DNA from: Vibrio lentus
Lineage (GTDB): Bacteria; Pseudomonadota; Gammaproteobacteria; Enterobacterales; Vibrionaceae
Reading direction: 5' to 3'
Length of the DNA: 64,000 nt
NCBI RefSeq assembly: GCF_002875945.1
Contig: NZ_MCZK01000173.1
Location: 1-64,000 of the forward strand
The position numbers and the translations under genes were made by a program. The notes under the pieces were generated by a model, which searched no databases, was not told the DNA's origin, and saw only the letters and a list, made by a program, of their open reading frames with translations. This document shows, piece after piece, positions 17,819 to 26,752 of this stretch; the first letter of the stretch is position 1, and each line of letters starts with the position of its first letter.

Positions 17819-18256
17819 TTTCTCAGGGCAAATATTTCTTAAAACGTTCACGACAAATTTTCCAAAAGGTTCATTTAGATATAGAAAAGCACTCAAAGAG
17901 CGCTCATAAACTGGGGCGAATTAAATTCAAAAGTGATCTATCTGAAGTTGTATAAGTGGCTGCGATACAGAACACTCATCTGGGAGACTTGAAGTTAGGT
18001 CAATGGTGTTAAAGAGCGATTGGGTCTGTCTATATTCGTTTGAAAAGACAAACCCGTTGGGATCGCAGTGTAGTTAGGTCACTTTGGGACATCAACTAGG
18101 GTGTTTTATCCAGACGACAAAGATATTTATCGGCACGATAAGCAGAAATGAGGTAGCCGTGGTGAGTTCCACGCCGATATTGAACCTCTGAATTGACGAT
18201 TTTTTCAAACATAGAGGGGCTTTGAAAAATAGAGGACCTTTGAATAGCAGGGAAGG
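17819..18256. other. Intergenic stretch between the tail-anchored protein and LysR genes
   Basis: No further gene or RNA recognised in this 438 bp. Its right end holds a 15-bp degenerate direct repeat next to the LysR stop codon; the rest should contain the promoter of the minus-strand gene at 17477. Confidence 0.5.
18211..18243. repeat. Degenerate 15-bp direct repeat next to the LysR stop
   Basis: ATAGAGGGGCTTTGA (18211-18225) and ATAGAGGACCTTTGA (18229-18243) match at 13 of 15 bases, just beyond the 3' end of the minus-strand LysR gene. Confidence 0.5.
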
Positions 18257-19159
18257 TTAATTTACCTGCCATTGATTGTATTGCAGTGAGTAGCCTTCTA
18301 ATTTCTCAATCAAGATGGTCAACACGGGCCCATTAATGTGGCTGCGTGACACCAAGCAACCGACAGGGGTTATCCAACCACCATGCTCGTGTGCGACGGG
18401 TAGAGCCACCAAGTCGCCTTTTTGAATACCTTCCATCACCATCATTTCTGGCACATTTGCCCAACCCACGTTTTGTTCCACCAACTCGATAATGGTTTTA
18501 TGATTATTGGCATACCAGAGCATCGAGCTAATGCCGTAGGTGAACCACAATTCGCGCTGCTTGGAACTGCGATGCACGCATTGGCGGTAACGTTTTAAGT
18601 CCGAATCCTGCACCACGGGCATCTGGCTGAGCTCGTGTGTGGCGGAGCTGACAGTGAGAAAACGTGCTTGGCCAAGCAAGAAAAAGTCCATATCCACCTT
18701 CAGTTCACCATCTGCATAGATAATGCCTATCTGCGCTTTTCCACGTCTGACTAAGTCTTCCACATCGAAGGTTGAGGTCGCAATGATATCGAAGTGCGTG
18801 ATTGGGAACTGCTCGGCCAGTGAACTGATTATCTTAATGAAATTCTTGTCTATGATACTTTCATCAACAGCAATGATCAGTTCGTGTTCGTCTTCTTGAG
18901 TCAGCGATTCTACTTTTTGATCGAAGTACTTTTGTTGGTCAAGAATCGACTTAGCCACAGGCAATAACGCTTTACCTGTGTTGGTCAAAACGGGGATGTT
19001 TTTCTCTCGGTTAAATAGCTCTTGGTCGATGGCAATTTCTAGATTGGCGATCGACTGGCTGACGCCGGATTGAGCGCGTTTCAGCTTGCGCGCGGCCGCT
19101 GAAAAAGAGCCACTTTCACACACAGTGACGAAGACTTTTAGTTGCTCAAAACTGTACAT
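18257..19159 (-). CDS. LysR-family transcriptional regulator, probable regulator of the PACE efflux gene
   Basis: The product is 300 residues. An N-terminal winged HTH (about 1-60: FEQLKVFVTVCESGSFSAAA and the recognition helix AQSGVSQSIANLE) is followed by a periplasmic-binding-protein-like effector domain (about 90-295). It is divergent from a PACE-family efflux gene across 138 bp, an arrangement like aceR/aceI, where the LysR protein activates the transporter. A 21-bp near-palindrome in the gap is the probable binding site. Confidence 0.88.
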   Translation of the reverse strand: MYSFEQLKVFVTVCESGSFSAAARKLKRAQSGVSQSIANLEIAIDQELFNREKNIPVLTNTGKALLPVAKSILDQQKYFDQKVESLTQEDEHELIIAVDESIIDKNFIKIISSLAEQFPITHFDIIATSTFDVEDLVRRGKAQIGIIYADGELKVDMDFFLLGQARFLTVSSATHELSQMPVVQDSDLKRYRQCVHRSSKQRELWFTYGISSMLWYANNHKTIIELVEQNVGWANVPEMMVMEGIQKGDLVALPVAHEHGGWITPVGCLVSRSHINGPVLTILIEKLEGYSLQYNQWQVN

Positions 19160-19200
19160 GCTATCTCTCGCTCAATACTAAATGGGGTGATAACTCTCAG

Positions 19201-19221
19201 GCTATCACTATTCGTGATGGC
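19201..19221. promoter_or_regulatory. Candidate LysR operator between the LysR and PACE genes
   Basis: GCTATCACTATTCGTGATGGC is a 21-bp inverted repeat (ATCAC-N5-GTGAT with outer GC pairs). It lies about 77 bp before the PACE start and 42 bp before the LysR start, the usual place for a shared LysR site. Confidence 0.5.
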
Positions 19222-19297
19222 TGTTAACTTTCTCTTATTATTTTCGATGACATAATCCTAGCTAATCCAACACAGACTAGATTATTTAGAGGAATGT

Positions 19298-19726
19298 ATG
19301 AGTACGTTAGAAAGAGTGTTTCACTCAGTATTATTTGAAGTTTTGGCTGTAACGCTTTCCATTATAGGCTTAGCGATATTTACCGATCACGATGTGAATG
19401 CCTTATCAGGAACAATGATAGTTGTTGCCACTATCGCGATGATGTGGAACTACTGTTTCAACCGCATTTTTGATCGCTACTTCACGGGTGAAAAATCCAA
19501 ACGTTCGTTGAAATTGCGTATTTTTCATGTGGTGTTGTTCGAAGCTGGTTTGCTGATAGCGACTATTCCAGTGATGGCTTTCTTGCTTAACGTGGGTATT
19601 TGGCAGGCATTTTTGATGGATATCGGCGTGACCATTTTTATTACCATTTACGCGTTTGTATTCAACCTGATTTACGACCATGTTCGAGCATTCTGGGTAC
19701 GCAGAGCGGATCTGGCCGTTCAGTAA
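19298..19726 (+). CDS. PACE-family (AceI-like) multidrug/metabolite efflux protein
   Basis: The product is 142 residues with four hydrophobic helices in two repeated pairs. Each pair shows the PACE signatures: RVFHSVLFE and WNYCFNRIFDRYF in the first half, RIFHVVLFEAG and YAFVFNLIYDHV in the second. Members are proton-coupled exporters of biocides such as chlorhexidine and of short diamines. GAGGAATGT precedes the ATG. It is divergent from the LysR gene at 18257. Confidence 0.9.
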   Translation: MSTLERVFHSVLFEVLAVTLSIIGLAIFTDHDVNALSGTMIVVATIAMMWNYCFNRIFDRYFTGEKSKRSLKLRIFHVVLFEAGLLIATIPVMAFLLNVGIWQAFLMDIGVTIFITIYAFVFNLIYDHVRAFWVRRADLAVQ

Positions 19727-19887
19727 TCTGCCAAGTCAGTAAACGCTAGTTTGGCTACTAACCGATTGTTTATAAATCATTTTGGCGGAGGTTTTCGGTT
19801 AGTAAGCCTAGGTCACTCGTCATTTATTCTGCTATCTTAAATAAGGTGATAACTTGAGTTCGTGAAAGAACAGATTAAGAGGAAAGG

Positions 19888-20886
19888 ATGTCCAATACCC
19901 CTCAAATGACGGTTGTAGATAAGAAAGAAGTCGAGCTGTTTGCTGAACTGTTCAAACATATCGACGGCGAGATCTATACCTTGCTGCGCAATGCCAAAAT
20001 TCCTAATGATATTCTCACCAGTAGCGACCATTACCAGTATCTCCCTGAGACCACCATTAAAAACGTGGTCAAAATTATGGGTGAATCGGCGTCACGAGAA
20101 GAGTTTTCATTGTTTATGTGGAGCTTTTGCAAACAAACCTATGTGCCAAGGTTCGTCGCTAAACTGAGTAAGCAGGATTCGCTAAAGAGCGCGCTTGACC
20201 AATTTTCTGAACAGTTAAAGCAGGTATCGAATGGTGCGCACCTTTACACTAAACACTCCGGTGGCAAGTGGTGGTTTGTTCGTGAAAAGCCCTTTACTAA
20301 TGCGCCTTGGTTTAAGTTTGCAGAGCTGTTCTCGGTTATTTTTATCAACGAGCTGATTTCAGTGTTAACGCAAAGTCGCTGGAAACCGTCGGAAGTCGGT
20401 ATTCAAAGTGGCGACCTCGACTGTTTTCAATCTCTTCCACAAATGGGCAGTGCTCAGTTTTTTACTCATAGGCCAGTTACGGCGTTTGAAATCCCTGAAG
20501 AGATCATGCTAGAGGCGATTGTTTTACCCAAGGTAACCCAAACGGCAGAACTCCCCACACCTTTACCAAGCTCATTTTTGAGTGCCTTTAAGCTCGTGAT
20601 TAAACCTTATCTCACCATGGGAAAACTGCCAATCAGCCTGGCATCTGAAATCCTGAACATTCATGTCAGAACGATTCAACGCCGATTAGAAAACGAAGGG
20701 GTTGTCTACAAAGCTTTGATAGAAGAGATGGTGCTGGAACAGGTGTTGGAATTGCTCAAGCAGTCGGATTTGTCGATCACTCAAGTAGGCGCAAAGATGG
20801 GCTATTCCGATTCTTCTCACTTCACTCGAGCGTTTAAGCGCCAGATGAACATGACCCCAAGGCAGTACCGCAAAGAACACAGTTGA
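19888..20886 (+). CDS. AraC-family transcriptional regulator
   Basis: The product is 332 residues. The N-terminal 200 residues resemble the ligand domain of OruR/ArgR-like AraC regulators; the C-terminal HTH_18 domain (about 235-330) has LPISLASEILNIHVRTIQRRL and ITQVGAKMGYSDSSHFTRAF. It is a clear paralogue of the minus-strand AraC gene at 27846 (same length, shared WF-containing core and QSxWxPSxV segment). A target is not evident; the amidohydrolase gene begins 280 bp downstream. AGAGGAAAGG gives a strong ribosome site. Confidence 0.88.
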   Translation: MSNTPQMTVVDKKEVELFAELFKHIDGEIYTLLRNAKIPNDILTSSDHYQYLPETTIKNVVKIMGESASREEFSLFMWSFCKQTYVPRFVAKLSKQDSLKSALDQFSEQLKQVSNGAHLYTKHSGGKWWFVREKPFTNAPWFKFAELFSVIFINELISVLTQSRWKPSEVGIQSGDLDCFQSLPQMGSAQFFTHRPVTAFEIPEEIMLEAIVLPKVTQTAELPTPLPSSFLSAFKLVIKPYLTMGKLPISLASEILNIHVRTIQRRLENEGVVYKALIEEMVLEQVLELLKQSDLSITQVGAKMGYSDSSHFTRAFKRQMNMTPRQYRKEHS

Positions 20887-21166
20887 AGTCGATAAGTCAA
20901 AGCTCGAAACTATCAATGAAATCACCCAACAGATAACCGGAGACCGTACGCAGAATTATTCATTGTCACCAAATGGCCATTTATCAACCTTGAAGACTGG
21001 CAGTATCACTACTAAGTTATTGAATGTGGATAAGTTGTTTTTATTTTGTCTTTCGTGAGTGTTGCGACCAATAAAAACACCTTTGAAACCTCATAACACT
21101 CATCAGTAGTTACGGAATCGTTGTGGGAAGTGGACGCCACTAACAAAACGGAATCAAGGTGTAAAA

Positions 21167-22546
21167 ATGAATAATTCAGGCTTAAAGCTCTCTGTTGTTG
21201 CTCTCTCGTGTTCATTTGCTCTTTCAGCAAATGCAGCATCAACGCTATTTACCAACGTTGATGTTTTCAACGGTACTGAAAACAAATTGTACGAAGACCA
21301 TCATGTCTTGGTTGAAGACAATCTTATCAAACAAATCTCTGCAAGCCCGATTGACGCTGGCGAAGCGGAAGTGATTGATGGCACTGGCAAAACGTTAATG
21401 CCGGGTTTAATCGAAGGTCATGGTCACTTGCTGATGAATGGCGGTAATTTAAGTGACCACGAAAACAACCGTACGATTGAAGAACTGGCCGCTCGAGCAA
21501 CAGTGAGCGCTAACGCTGCGTTTCAATCAGGCTTTACCACGTGGCGTGATGCGGGTGGTTTGAACACGGGCCTACGTAAAACAATCGACTCAGGCATGTT
21601 GCCGGGGCCAAGACTGTACACTTCAGGCGCGTTTATTGGCCCAACAGGTTCACACGCCGATTTCAGTAATCTAACCACGGCGAACCAACACTTCTTTGGT
21701 TCATCGACCAACATGGCTCGTAATAGCGTGAGCTTTAATGCTGACGGGATTACTGAAATCAAAGCCGCTGCTCGCCAAAACTTCAAGCAAGGTAATACTC
21801 AAATTAAGATCATGTCGTCGGGTGGTGTGGCTTCGTCATTTGACCCTTGGCAACTGAATGCGATGTCTGCTGAAGAGATTGAGGCAGCTGTAGAAATTGC
21901 TGATGCTTACGGTTCTTACGTGATGTCTCATGCCTACAGTAAAAAAGCGATCATGCGTAACTTGGATGCAGGCGTTAAAACGATTGAGCACGGCTTTATG
22001 TTCGATGGTGATATTGCCGACAAGATGGAAGACAAAGATGCTTATATCACAACCAACATGACCGCGTTCTCGCCTTACCTGACACAGATCGAGGCAATTA
22101 ACTCGAACCCTGCGTCTAAGCGTAAAGCGGAGTCTGCAACCAAAGCGTTCAAAGACTACATCTCGAACGTAAACAAGTATCAACCTAAATGGGGTTTCCA
22201 CACAGACTGTGTTGGTGACGTGGTTTCTTGTATCAAACAAACTGACCATACGATCTTCCTTGCGGGTAAAGAGTTAGGCAACTTCTTCACATTGAAAGGC
22301 ATGACATCGGTCAACGGCGAAATCGTTAAGTTGTCTGGGGTGATGGACCCATATCCAGACGGTAAGTTGGGTGTGATTGAAGCGGGTGCATACGCCGATA
22401 TCATCATTGTCGAAGGTAACCCACTTGAAGACTTATCCGTGATTGGTGCAAACGAGAAATGGTTTGATGCAGAGCCGCGTAGCCCTGAAATCGATACCAT
22501 CAAAGTCATCATGAAAGATGGGAAAGTCTACAAAAACACTCTGTAA
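21167..22546 (+). CDS. Exported amidohydrolase-family metal-dependent hydrolase
   Basis: The product is 459 residues. A signal peptide (residues 1-24, ANA-AST) is followed by an amidohydrolase barrel. Metal-site candidates are GHGHLL (HxH), the Lys in IKIMSSGG, His in MSHAYS, His in IEHGFM and Asp in FHTDCVGD. It resembles imidazolonepropionase/prolidase-type members that cleave peptides or cyclic amides; the substrate is unknown. Export suggests periplasmic action on an external substrate. AAGGTG precedes the ATG. Confidence 0.87.
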   Translation: MNNSGLKLSVVALSCSFALSANAASTLFTNVDVFNGTENKLYEDHHVLVEDNLIKQISASPIDAGEAEVIDGTGKTLMPGLIEGHGHLLMNGGNLSDHENNRTIEELAARATVSANAAFQSGFTTWRDAGGLNTGLRKTIDSGMLPGPRLYTSGAFIGPTGSHADFSNLTTANQHFFGSSTNMARNSVSFNADGITEIKAAARQNFKQGNTQIKIMSSGGVASSFDPWQLNAMSAEEIEAAVEIADAYGSYVMSHAYSKKAIMRNLDAGVKTIEHGFMFDGDIADKMEDKDAYITTNMTAFSPYLTQIEAINSNPASKRKAESATKAFKDYISNVNKYQPKWGFHTDCVGDVVSCIKQTDHTIFLAGKELGNFFTLKGMTSVNGEIVKLSGVMDPYPDGKLGVIEAGAYADIIIVEGNPLEDLSVIGANEKWFDAEPRSPEIDTIKVIMKDGKVYKNTL

Positions 22547-22587
22547 CACAACGCGACTATTCAGTTAAAAACTAAGCTTTAATAGGC

Positions 22588-22605
22588 GACCTACTTCGGT
22601 AGGTC
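22588..22605 (+). other. Stable UUCG-tetraloop hairpin between the amidohydrolase and DUF3299 genes
   Basis: GACCTAC-TTCG-GTAGGTC has a 7-bp stem with an extra-stable tetraloop and no T run. It may separate mRNA segments within a short operon. Confidence 0.55.
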
Positions 22606-22627
22606 ACCTCTCTTCAAGGTGTCCCTT

Positions 22628-23287
22628 ATGCAAAAAACGCTTTCTCTTATCCTATCGATGATTTCACTGACTATTGTCGCTTTACCTAGCTTTGCTGAAA
22701 CCGCGATGAATATTGAGTGGCAAGATCTGAATTCAGAATCTCACGAAATGAAATTAGAAATGCCAGATCTTACTGATCAGCAAATGCGTCTATTACAAGG
22801 TGTGATAGCAATGAGTGCATCAGAGGAAGAGCAAGCTCAACAACAGGCTTTATTATTCAAAAAAACGCTAAAAGAGCAGGGCGTGAACGCAGACGAAATG
22901 ATCGCGCTGCGTGACGAATACATGAAAACCATGAAAGCGAACGCTGAAGCTATCACGACAGAATTTGATGGTAAGAAAGTGCGAGTTCCCGGCTTTATCG
23001 TTCCTTTAGAATTCTCAGAAGGCATGACCGCAACCGAGTTTCTGTTAGTGCCAGTGGCGGGCGCGTGTATTCACATGCCACCACCGCCTGCAAACCAGAT
23101 TGTGCGCGTGTCTTTCCCTGAAGGCTTTCAGGTACAGAACGTTCAGTATCCAGTATGGGTTGAAGGTGACTTTAGCTCGAACAAAGTGACCGAAGAAGTC
23201 TTCCTCGTGGATGGTAAAAGTAACCTCACCATGGGTTATGAAATGAAAGCTTCGATGATCGAAGACTATTACGAGAAAGAAAATTAA
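22628..23287 (+). CDS. Exported DUF3299 family protein
   Basis: The product is 219 residues with a signal peptide (ending SFA-ETA). A helical linker (about 50-110) leads to the DUF3299 core: VRVPGFIVPLEF, FLLVPVAGACIHMPPPPANQ and a closing WVEGDF. The function of the family is unknown; the conserved Cys-His in ACIHMPPPP suggests metal or haem contact. I start at the ATG at 22628, since AAGGTG lies at the right distance; the GTG at 22619 overlaps that site. It may be cotranscribed with its neighbours. Confidence 0.82.
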   Translation: MQKTLSLILSMISLTIVALPSFAETAMNIEWQDLNSESHEMKLEMPDLTDQQMRLLQGVIAMSASEEEQAQQQALLFKKTLKEQGVNADEMIALRDEYMKTMKANAEAITTEFDGKKVRVPGFIVPLEFSEGMTATEFLLVPVAGACIHMPPPPANQIVRVSFPEGFQVQNVQYPVWVEGDFSSNKVTEEVFLVDGKSNLTMGYEMKASMIEDYYEKEN

Positions 23288-23290
23288 TGG

Positions 23291-23311
23291 TTGTCATCAA
23301 ATGACAATTTT
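23291..23311 (+). terminator. Short weak terminator after the DUF3299 gene
   Basis: TTGTCAT-CAA-ATGACAA with four Ts following. The stem is only 7 bp, so read-through into the porin gene is likely. Confidence 0.45.
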
Positions 23312-23363
23312 CAATGTGAGCAATGAATAAAATAGAACTCACTCAAAAAGCATTGGTGACAAG

Positions 23364-24611
23364 ATGAATTCAAGACTATCTAAAGTAAGTATGGCTATGA
23401 TGGTGCTAGCAACCTCAATGAGCCCTGCGGTGTATAGCGCAAATTTCGAAGGTCCAGATTCGGTTGAAAATACAATTTCAAAACAAAAAGATCAGCAACT
23501 GGATTGGCGTGAAAAGCTTGCTGCGGATGGTTTTACATTTGGTGCGGATTACTTTGCTTTAGGCCTTACTTCTGGAGATGGCGTTGGTGGCGATAGCGTT
23601 AATGCATCATCGGGTGTGGCACGACTATACGGCTCATGGCACCTACTAGGGAATGGCACACAGAACTCAGGTAGCTTGGTATGGAAGGTCGAACATAGGC
23701 ATGCTTATGGCAATACTTCACCAAAAGAGTTTGGCTTTATAGGTTCAGACCAAATTGGTTATGTAGGCTTGATAGCACCAGCTTTCAGTGACCAAGGTTT
23801 TCGAGTTACGGACTTAAACTGGAAGCAAAAAATCAATGATGGTAAAGGTACTATCGTTGTCGGTTGGCAGGATGTGACGAACTACGCCGATGTTTACGCT
23901 CTCGCAAGCCCTTGGTCTGGATTTACGAATTTAGCATTCTCGACAGGCTCAGGCGCTATGGGGCTGCCAGATGATGGTGTGCTCGCTCTCTCTGCTGGCC
24001 ATATGCTAGGCGAGAATTTTTATGTCGTCGGTGGTATCGCCGATGCAAATGGTCAGTCAGATGATATTTTTGATGGCTTTGACAGTGCTTTTGGTAGCGA
24101 TGCGTCTTACTTTACAACATTGGAGTTAGGTTGGACGGCTTCGCAAGAGCAGATCTATACCGATAACTTCCATGTGACTTTCTGGGACTTTGGTGACGAT
24201 ACTCGCCATAGTAATAGCCTTGCAACGGAAGGTGGCTCGGGTGTTAATTTCTCATGGAGTCAGTTCATGACTCCGCAAGTGATGCCGTTTGTTCGTGGTG
24301 GTTTCTCTGAAGGGGACGTTGCCCTTTACGATAAATCGATTTCCGTTGGTATGGGCTATTTCGGGTTAGGAAAATCGACGAATAACCTAGGTGTTGCGCT
24401 GAACTGGGCAGAAGTGAATGGCGATTCTTTTGAGGCTGATGCGAAAGCGATAAGTGGCGGCACAGAACAATGGACAGCTGAGATCTACTACAACATGCAG
24501 CTCAACGACTTCATTCAAGTGACACCGGACATCCAGTACATAAAAGATCCTGCGTTCTCTAGTGAGAGCAGCGCTTGGGTATTCGGTATTAGAGCGAGAG
24601 TGTTTATCTAA
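23364..24611 (+). CDS. OprB-like carbohydrate-selective porin
   Basis: The product is 415 residues with a signal peptide (about 1-26, YSA-NFE). The rest alternates in beta-strand fashion with Gly and aromatic residues and resembles OprB-type porins: the early GADYFALGL strand, a GSGAMGLPDDG segment, and a C-terminal NMQLNDFIQVTPDIQYI followed by an RARVFI end typical of outer-membrane assembly. OprB porins pass sugars or other small polar solutes; the substrate is unknown. It follows the DUF3299 gene after 76 bp and has a strong terminator. Confidence 0.78.
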   Translation: MNSRLSKVSMAMMVLATSMSPAVYSANFEGPDSVENTISKQKDQQLDWREKLAADGFTFGADYFALGLTSGDGVGGDSVNASSGVARLYGSWHLLGNGTQNSGSLVWKVEHRHAYGNTSPKEFGFIGSDQIGYVGLIAPAFSDQGFRVTDLNWKQKINDGKGTIVVGWQDVTNYADVYALASPWSGFTNLAFSTGSGAMGLPDDGVLALSAGHMLGENFYVVGGIADANGQSDDIFDGFDSAFGSDASYFTTLELGWTASQEQIYTDNFHVTFWDFGDDTRHSNSLATEGGSGVNFSWSQFMTPQVMPFVRGGFSEGDVALYDKSISVGMGYFGLGKSTNNLGVALNWAEVNGDSFEADAKAISGGTEQWTAEIYYNMQLNDFIQVTPDIQYIKDPAFSSESSAWVFGIRARVFI

Positions 24612-24653
24612 TTTCGTTATTCATTATCTTGTTTAGACTTAAAAGCTAGACGT

Positions 24654-24685
24654 AAAAAAGTGAGCCCATGGTGGCTCACTTTTTT
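24654..24685. terminator. Bidirectional terminator between the porin gene and the minus-strand membrane protein
   Basis: AAAAAGTGAGCC pairs with GGCTCACTTTTT around the loop CATGGT; A and T runs on both sides let it work for both convergent genes. Confidence 0.88.
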
Positions 24686-24709
24686 GTCTTTGGTGTGTAT
24701 GAAAAGCAG

Positions 24710-25177
24710 TTATGCTTTCTCTGCTTTGGGCGTGTCATCGAGTGCGAAGTAGATCTTTGAAACAATAATCTCTGCGACCAAAATAGTGAATACCACAGCG
24801 AAGAACGCCACAACACCGTTCCAAGGGCCGGTGAAATCGACTTTGTCGCCAAATAGGATATTGATCGCTTCTAGCATCACGAACTTTGAACCCACCAGAA
24901 TTACGTAGCTCGACAGGCCTCTGTAAATCTTAGGCGCAGTGCCGGGCTTCGACTTGAAGTAATCCGCGAGTTTATGTTCTAAGCCGATAGATAATTTGAG
25001 CAACAGCTGCAGCAAAATCGCGGCAGCAAATGAGATGGTGAATGACTCGATATTAACGAAGTCCCAGTATTCATCAAAAAAATTGAGAACGGTTAAATCA
25101 ACGAGGACTGCGAGTGTGTAGCCGACAAAGAGTCGCTGGGGCGTATTAAATCCATATACTTTTTCTATATTGCTCAT
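24710..25177 (-). CDS. Hypothetical four-helix inner-membrane protein
   Basis: The product is 155 residues with about four hydrophobic segments (near 14-33, 45-65, 88-105 and 120-142) and charged ends. There is no enzyme motif and no family I recognise. It is convergent with the porin gene and stands alone. Confidence 0.7.
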   Translation of the reverse strand: MSNIEKVYGFNTPQRLFVGYTLAVLVDLTVLNFFDEYWDFVNIESFTISFAAAILLQLLLKLSIGLEHKLADYFKSKPGTAPKIYRGLSSYVILVGSKFVMLEAINILFGDKVDFTGPWNGVVAFFAVVFTILVAEIIVSKIYFALDDTPKAEKA

Positions 25178-25545
25178 CTACTTCTTCCTGAGTAAAGGGT
25201 TATAAAAAACTTAGGAGATAAACATAGGATATTCAAACGCTTATTGTTCAGGATGCGAAACAGCTCTTAAAGTGCGAGTGGCGTATTATGGTAAGTATCC
25301 CAATTAAGATTGATTCAATATGAGTTCTCGGATGAGTTCTCGACATTAACCTAAGATTTAAACAGAGTTACATATGATTATTCACTTTAGAATCCAAGAC
25401 GTGGAAGAACTTTGGGGAGCCATAAATTTGGCGACGCTCTTGCAATCGGAACTGAGAGCGGTATCAACCACACTATTAACTATCTGATTGAAATAGTGAA
25501 ATTACCAATTACACTTGAAGCATAAGTTTGAATGGAGTCAACTTA
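25178..25545. other. Intergenic stretch upstream of the beta-barrel gene
   Basis: No clear gene. A 37-codon frame at 25374-25487 (plus strand, MIIHFRIQDVEEL...) has no good ribosome site and is doubtful. The two divergent flanking genes must have their promoters here. Confidence 0.4.
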
Positions 25546-26550
25546 ATGCTTTCACCCCAATCGTTATATCCCCCTTCTATTGCTTTACTTTTAACAAGCC
25601 TAATTTCTTCCTCGGCCTATGCTTCTAATGAAGCGATCCAGAATCGTTTGGAGAAAATATTCGCTGCATCCATTGCGCTCACTGACAGTGATGCCGTTTC
25701 AATTGGCTTTGTCGATTTTGACCCGAACTCGTTTATCAATTTAAACGATAGTGGTTTTGGCTCCGATAAAACCATCGACACTCGAAGCCAAGTCAGTGTC
25801 GGCTCCATTCCTTATTCTTCCGTGATTAAAACCGATGATCCTGACTTAGATTTGATTTGGTCTGTGCGAGTGTCTTACGCGCTCTCTGAACAAGATATTG
25901 AGATCTCTTCAGATGTGACTCCTGATCGTCGTGTAAACCCCAGTCAAGACTCAGTATTGGGCCTGTATGGCTTTATGGGGCTTCAAAACCACTTAAACCC
26001 ACATTGGTCTATCGCTTATGGTTTAGGCACTCACTTGCTCTATTACCGCAACAAATACGAATACAACAACAGTTACTCTCAAGCGTTTCAATCTCAGCTC
26101 GACGGTTACGCGCTGAATACCTCGGCGTGGGCATTGATTGGTGAGCCGTCAGTCAAAGTTAAATACCTTCAGAAACAGGAGTGGGGAAGTTGGAATGTCT
26201 CTTCAAGAGCGCGTTATTTCTATGGAACGGGTTGGGGTGAAGCGAATGATGGTGATATCGGTAACCCAGAAGGGTTTCGGTTTATCAATGAAGTTGAGTT
26301 CAGACAAAACGTTAAATGGGCGTTACTTTCCCTAAATAATCCGCAGATTCATTATAACTTCAGACGAATCGATATTGCTGGCGATCTGGAAGACCCTTTA
26401 GATACGCATTATTACTATGAGTTTGGGGCTGGTTTGGTGTTCGATGTGCCCTACGATTCTTACTTTTTTGATAACTTCGGTGTCGGAATCAACTTCAATT
26501 ACGGCAGTTCTTTGAGCGGTGGCAGCTTACTGTTTTTACTTAATAACTAG
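25546..26550 (+). CDS. Outer-membrane beta-barrel protein, possibly solitary autotransporter-barrel type
   Basis: The product is 334 residues. A signal peptide (about 1-26, AYA-SNE) is followed by amphipathic strands rich in Tyr and Trp (for example LNPHWSIAYGLGTHLLYYR) and a C-terminal NFGVGINFNYGSSLSGGSL. Its build recalls the solitary Omp_AT barrels found in vibrios, but I am not certain. I start at the ATG at 25546, since GGAG lies upstream; the in-frame TTG at 25528 precedes that site. A tandem repeat covers its last codons. Confidence 0.65.
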   Translation: MLSPQSLYPPSIALLLTSLISSSAYASNEAIQNRLEKIFAASIALTDSDAVSIGFVDFDPNSFINLNDSGFGSDKTIDTRSQVSVGSIPYSSVIKTDDPDLDLIWSVRVSYALSEQDIEISSDVTPDRRVNPSQDSVLGLYGFMGLQNHLNPHWSIAYGLGTHLLYYRNKYEYNNSYSQAFQSQLDGYALNTSAWALIGEPSVKVKYLQKQEWGSWNVSSRARYFYGTGWGEANDGDIGNPEGFRFINEVEFRQNVKWALLSLNNPQIHYNFRRIDIAGDLEDPLDTHYYYEFGAGLVFDVPYDSYFFDNFGVGINFNYGSSLSGGSLLFLLNN

Positions 26551-26597
26551 CTCTTCTTTCTTAATGACTGGCTTTTCTTTGTTAATAACCTGCTTAT
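26535..26597 (+). repeat. Three contiguous degenerate 21-bp repeats covering the stop codon of the beta-barrel gene
   Basis: Units at 26535-26555, 26556-26576 and 26577-26597 (consensus near CTTTCTTAATAACTGGCTTTT) agree pairwise at about 16 of 21 bases. The first unit encodes the last residues and the stop. Confidence 0.6.
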
Positions 26598-26752
26598 CTA
26601 GCTAAGTAACTGAATTCTTTTGTTCAATGGCTAGCATAAGCTTATGAGCTTCTTGCTAGGTATGTAATTTGAATTTATATGTGTCGTAAAATGGTAAATA
26701 TCATCGTTAAAACTTAGCCATCATAGCGATCCGCCCATCACCTGAGCAAACT

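Noticed and set aside
25374..25487. 37-codon frame in the gap before the beta-barrel gene
   Set aside because: Short, without a good ribosome site or terminator; kept only as a note.
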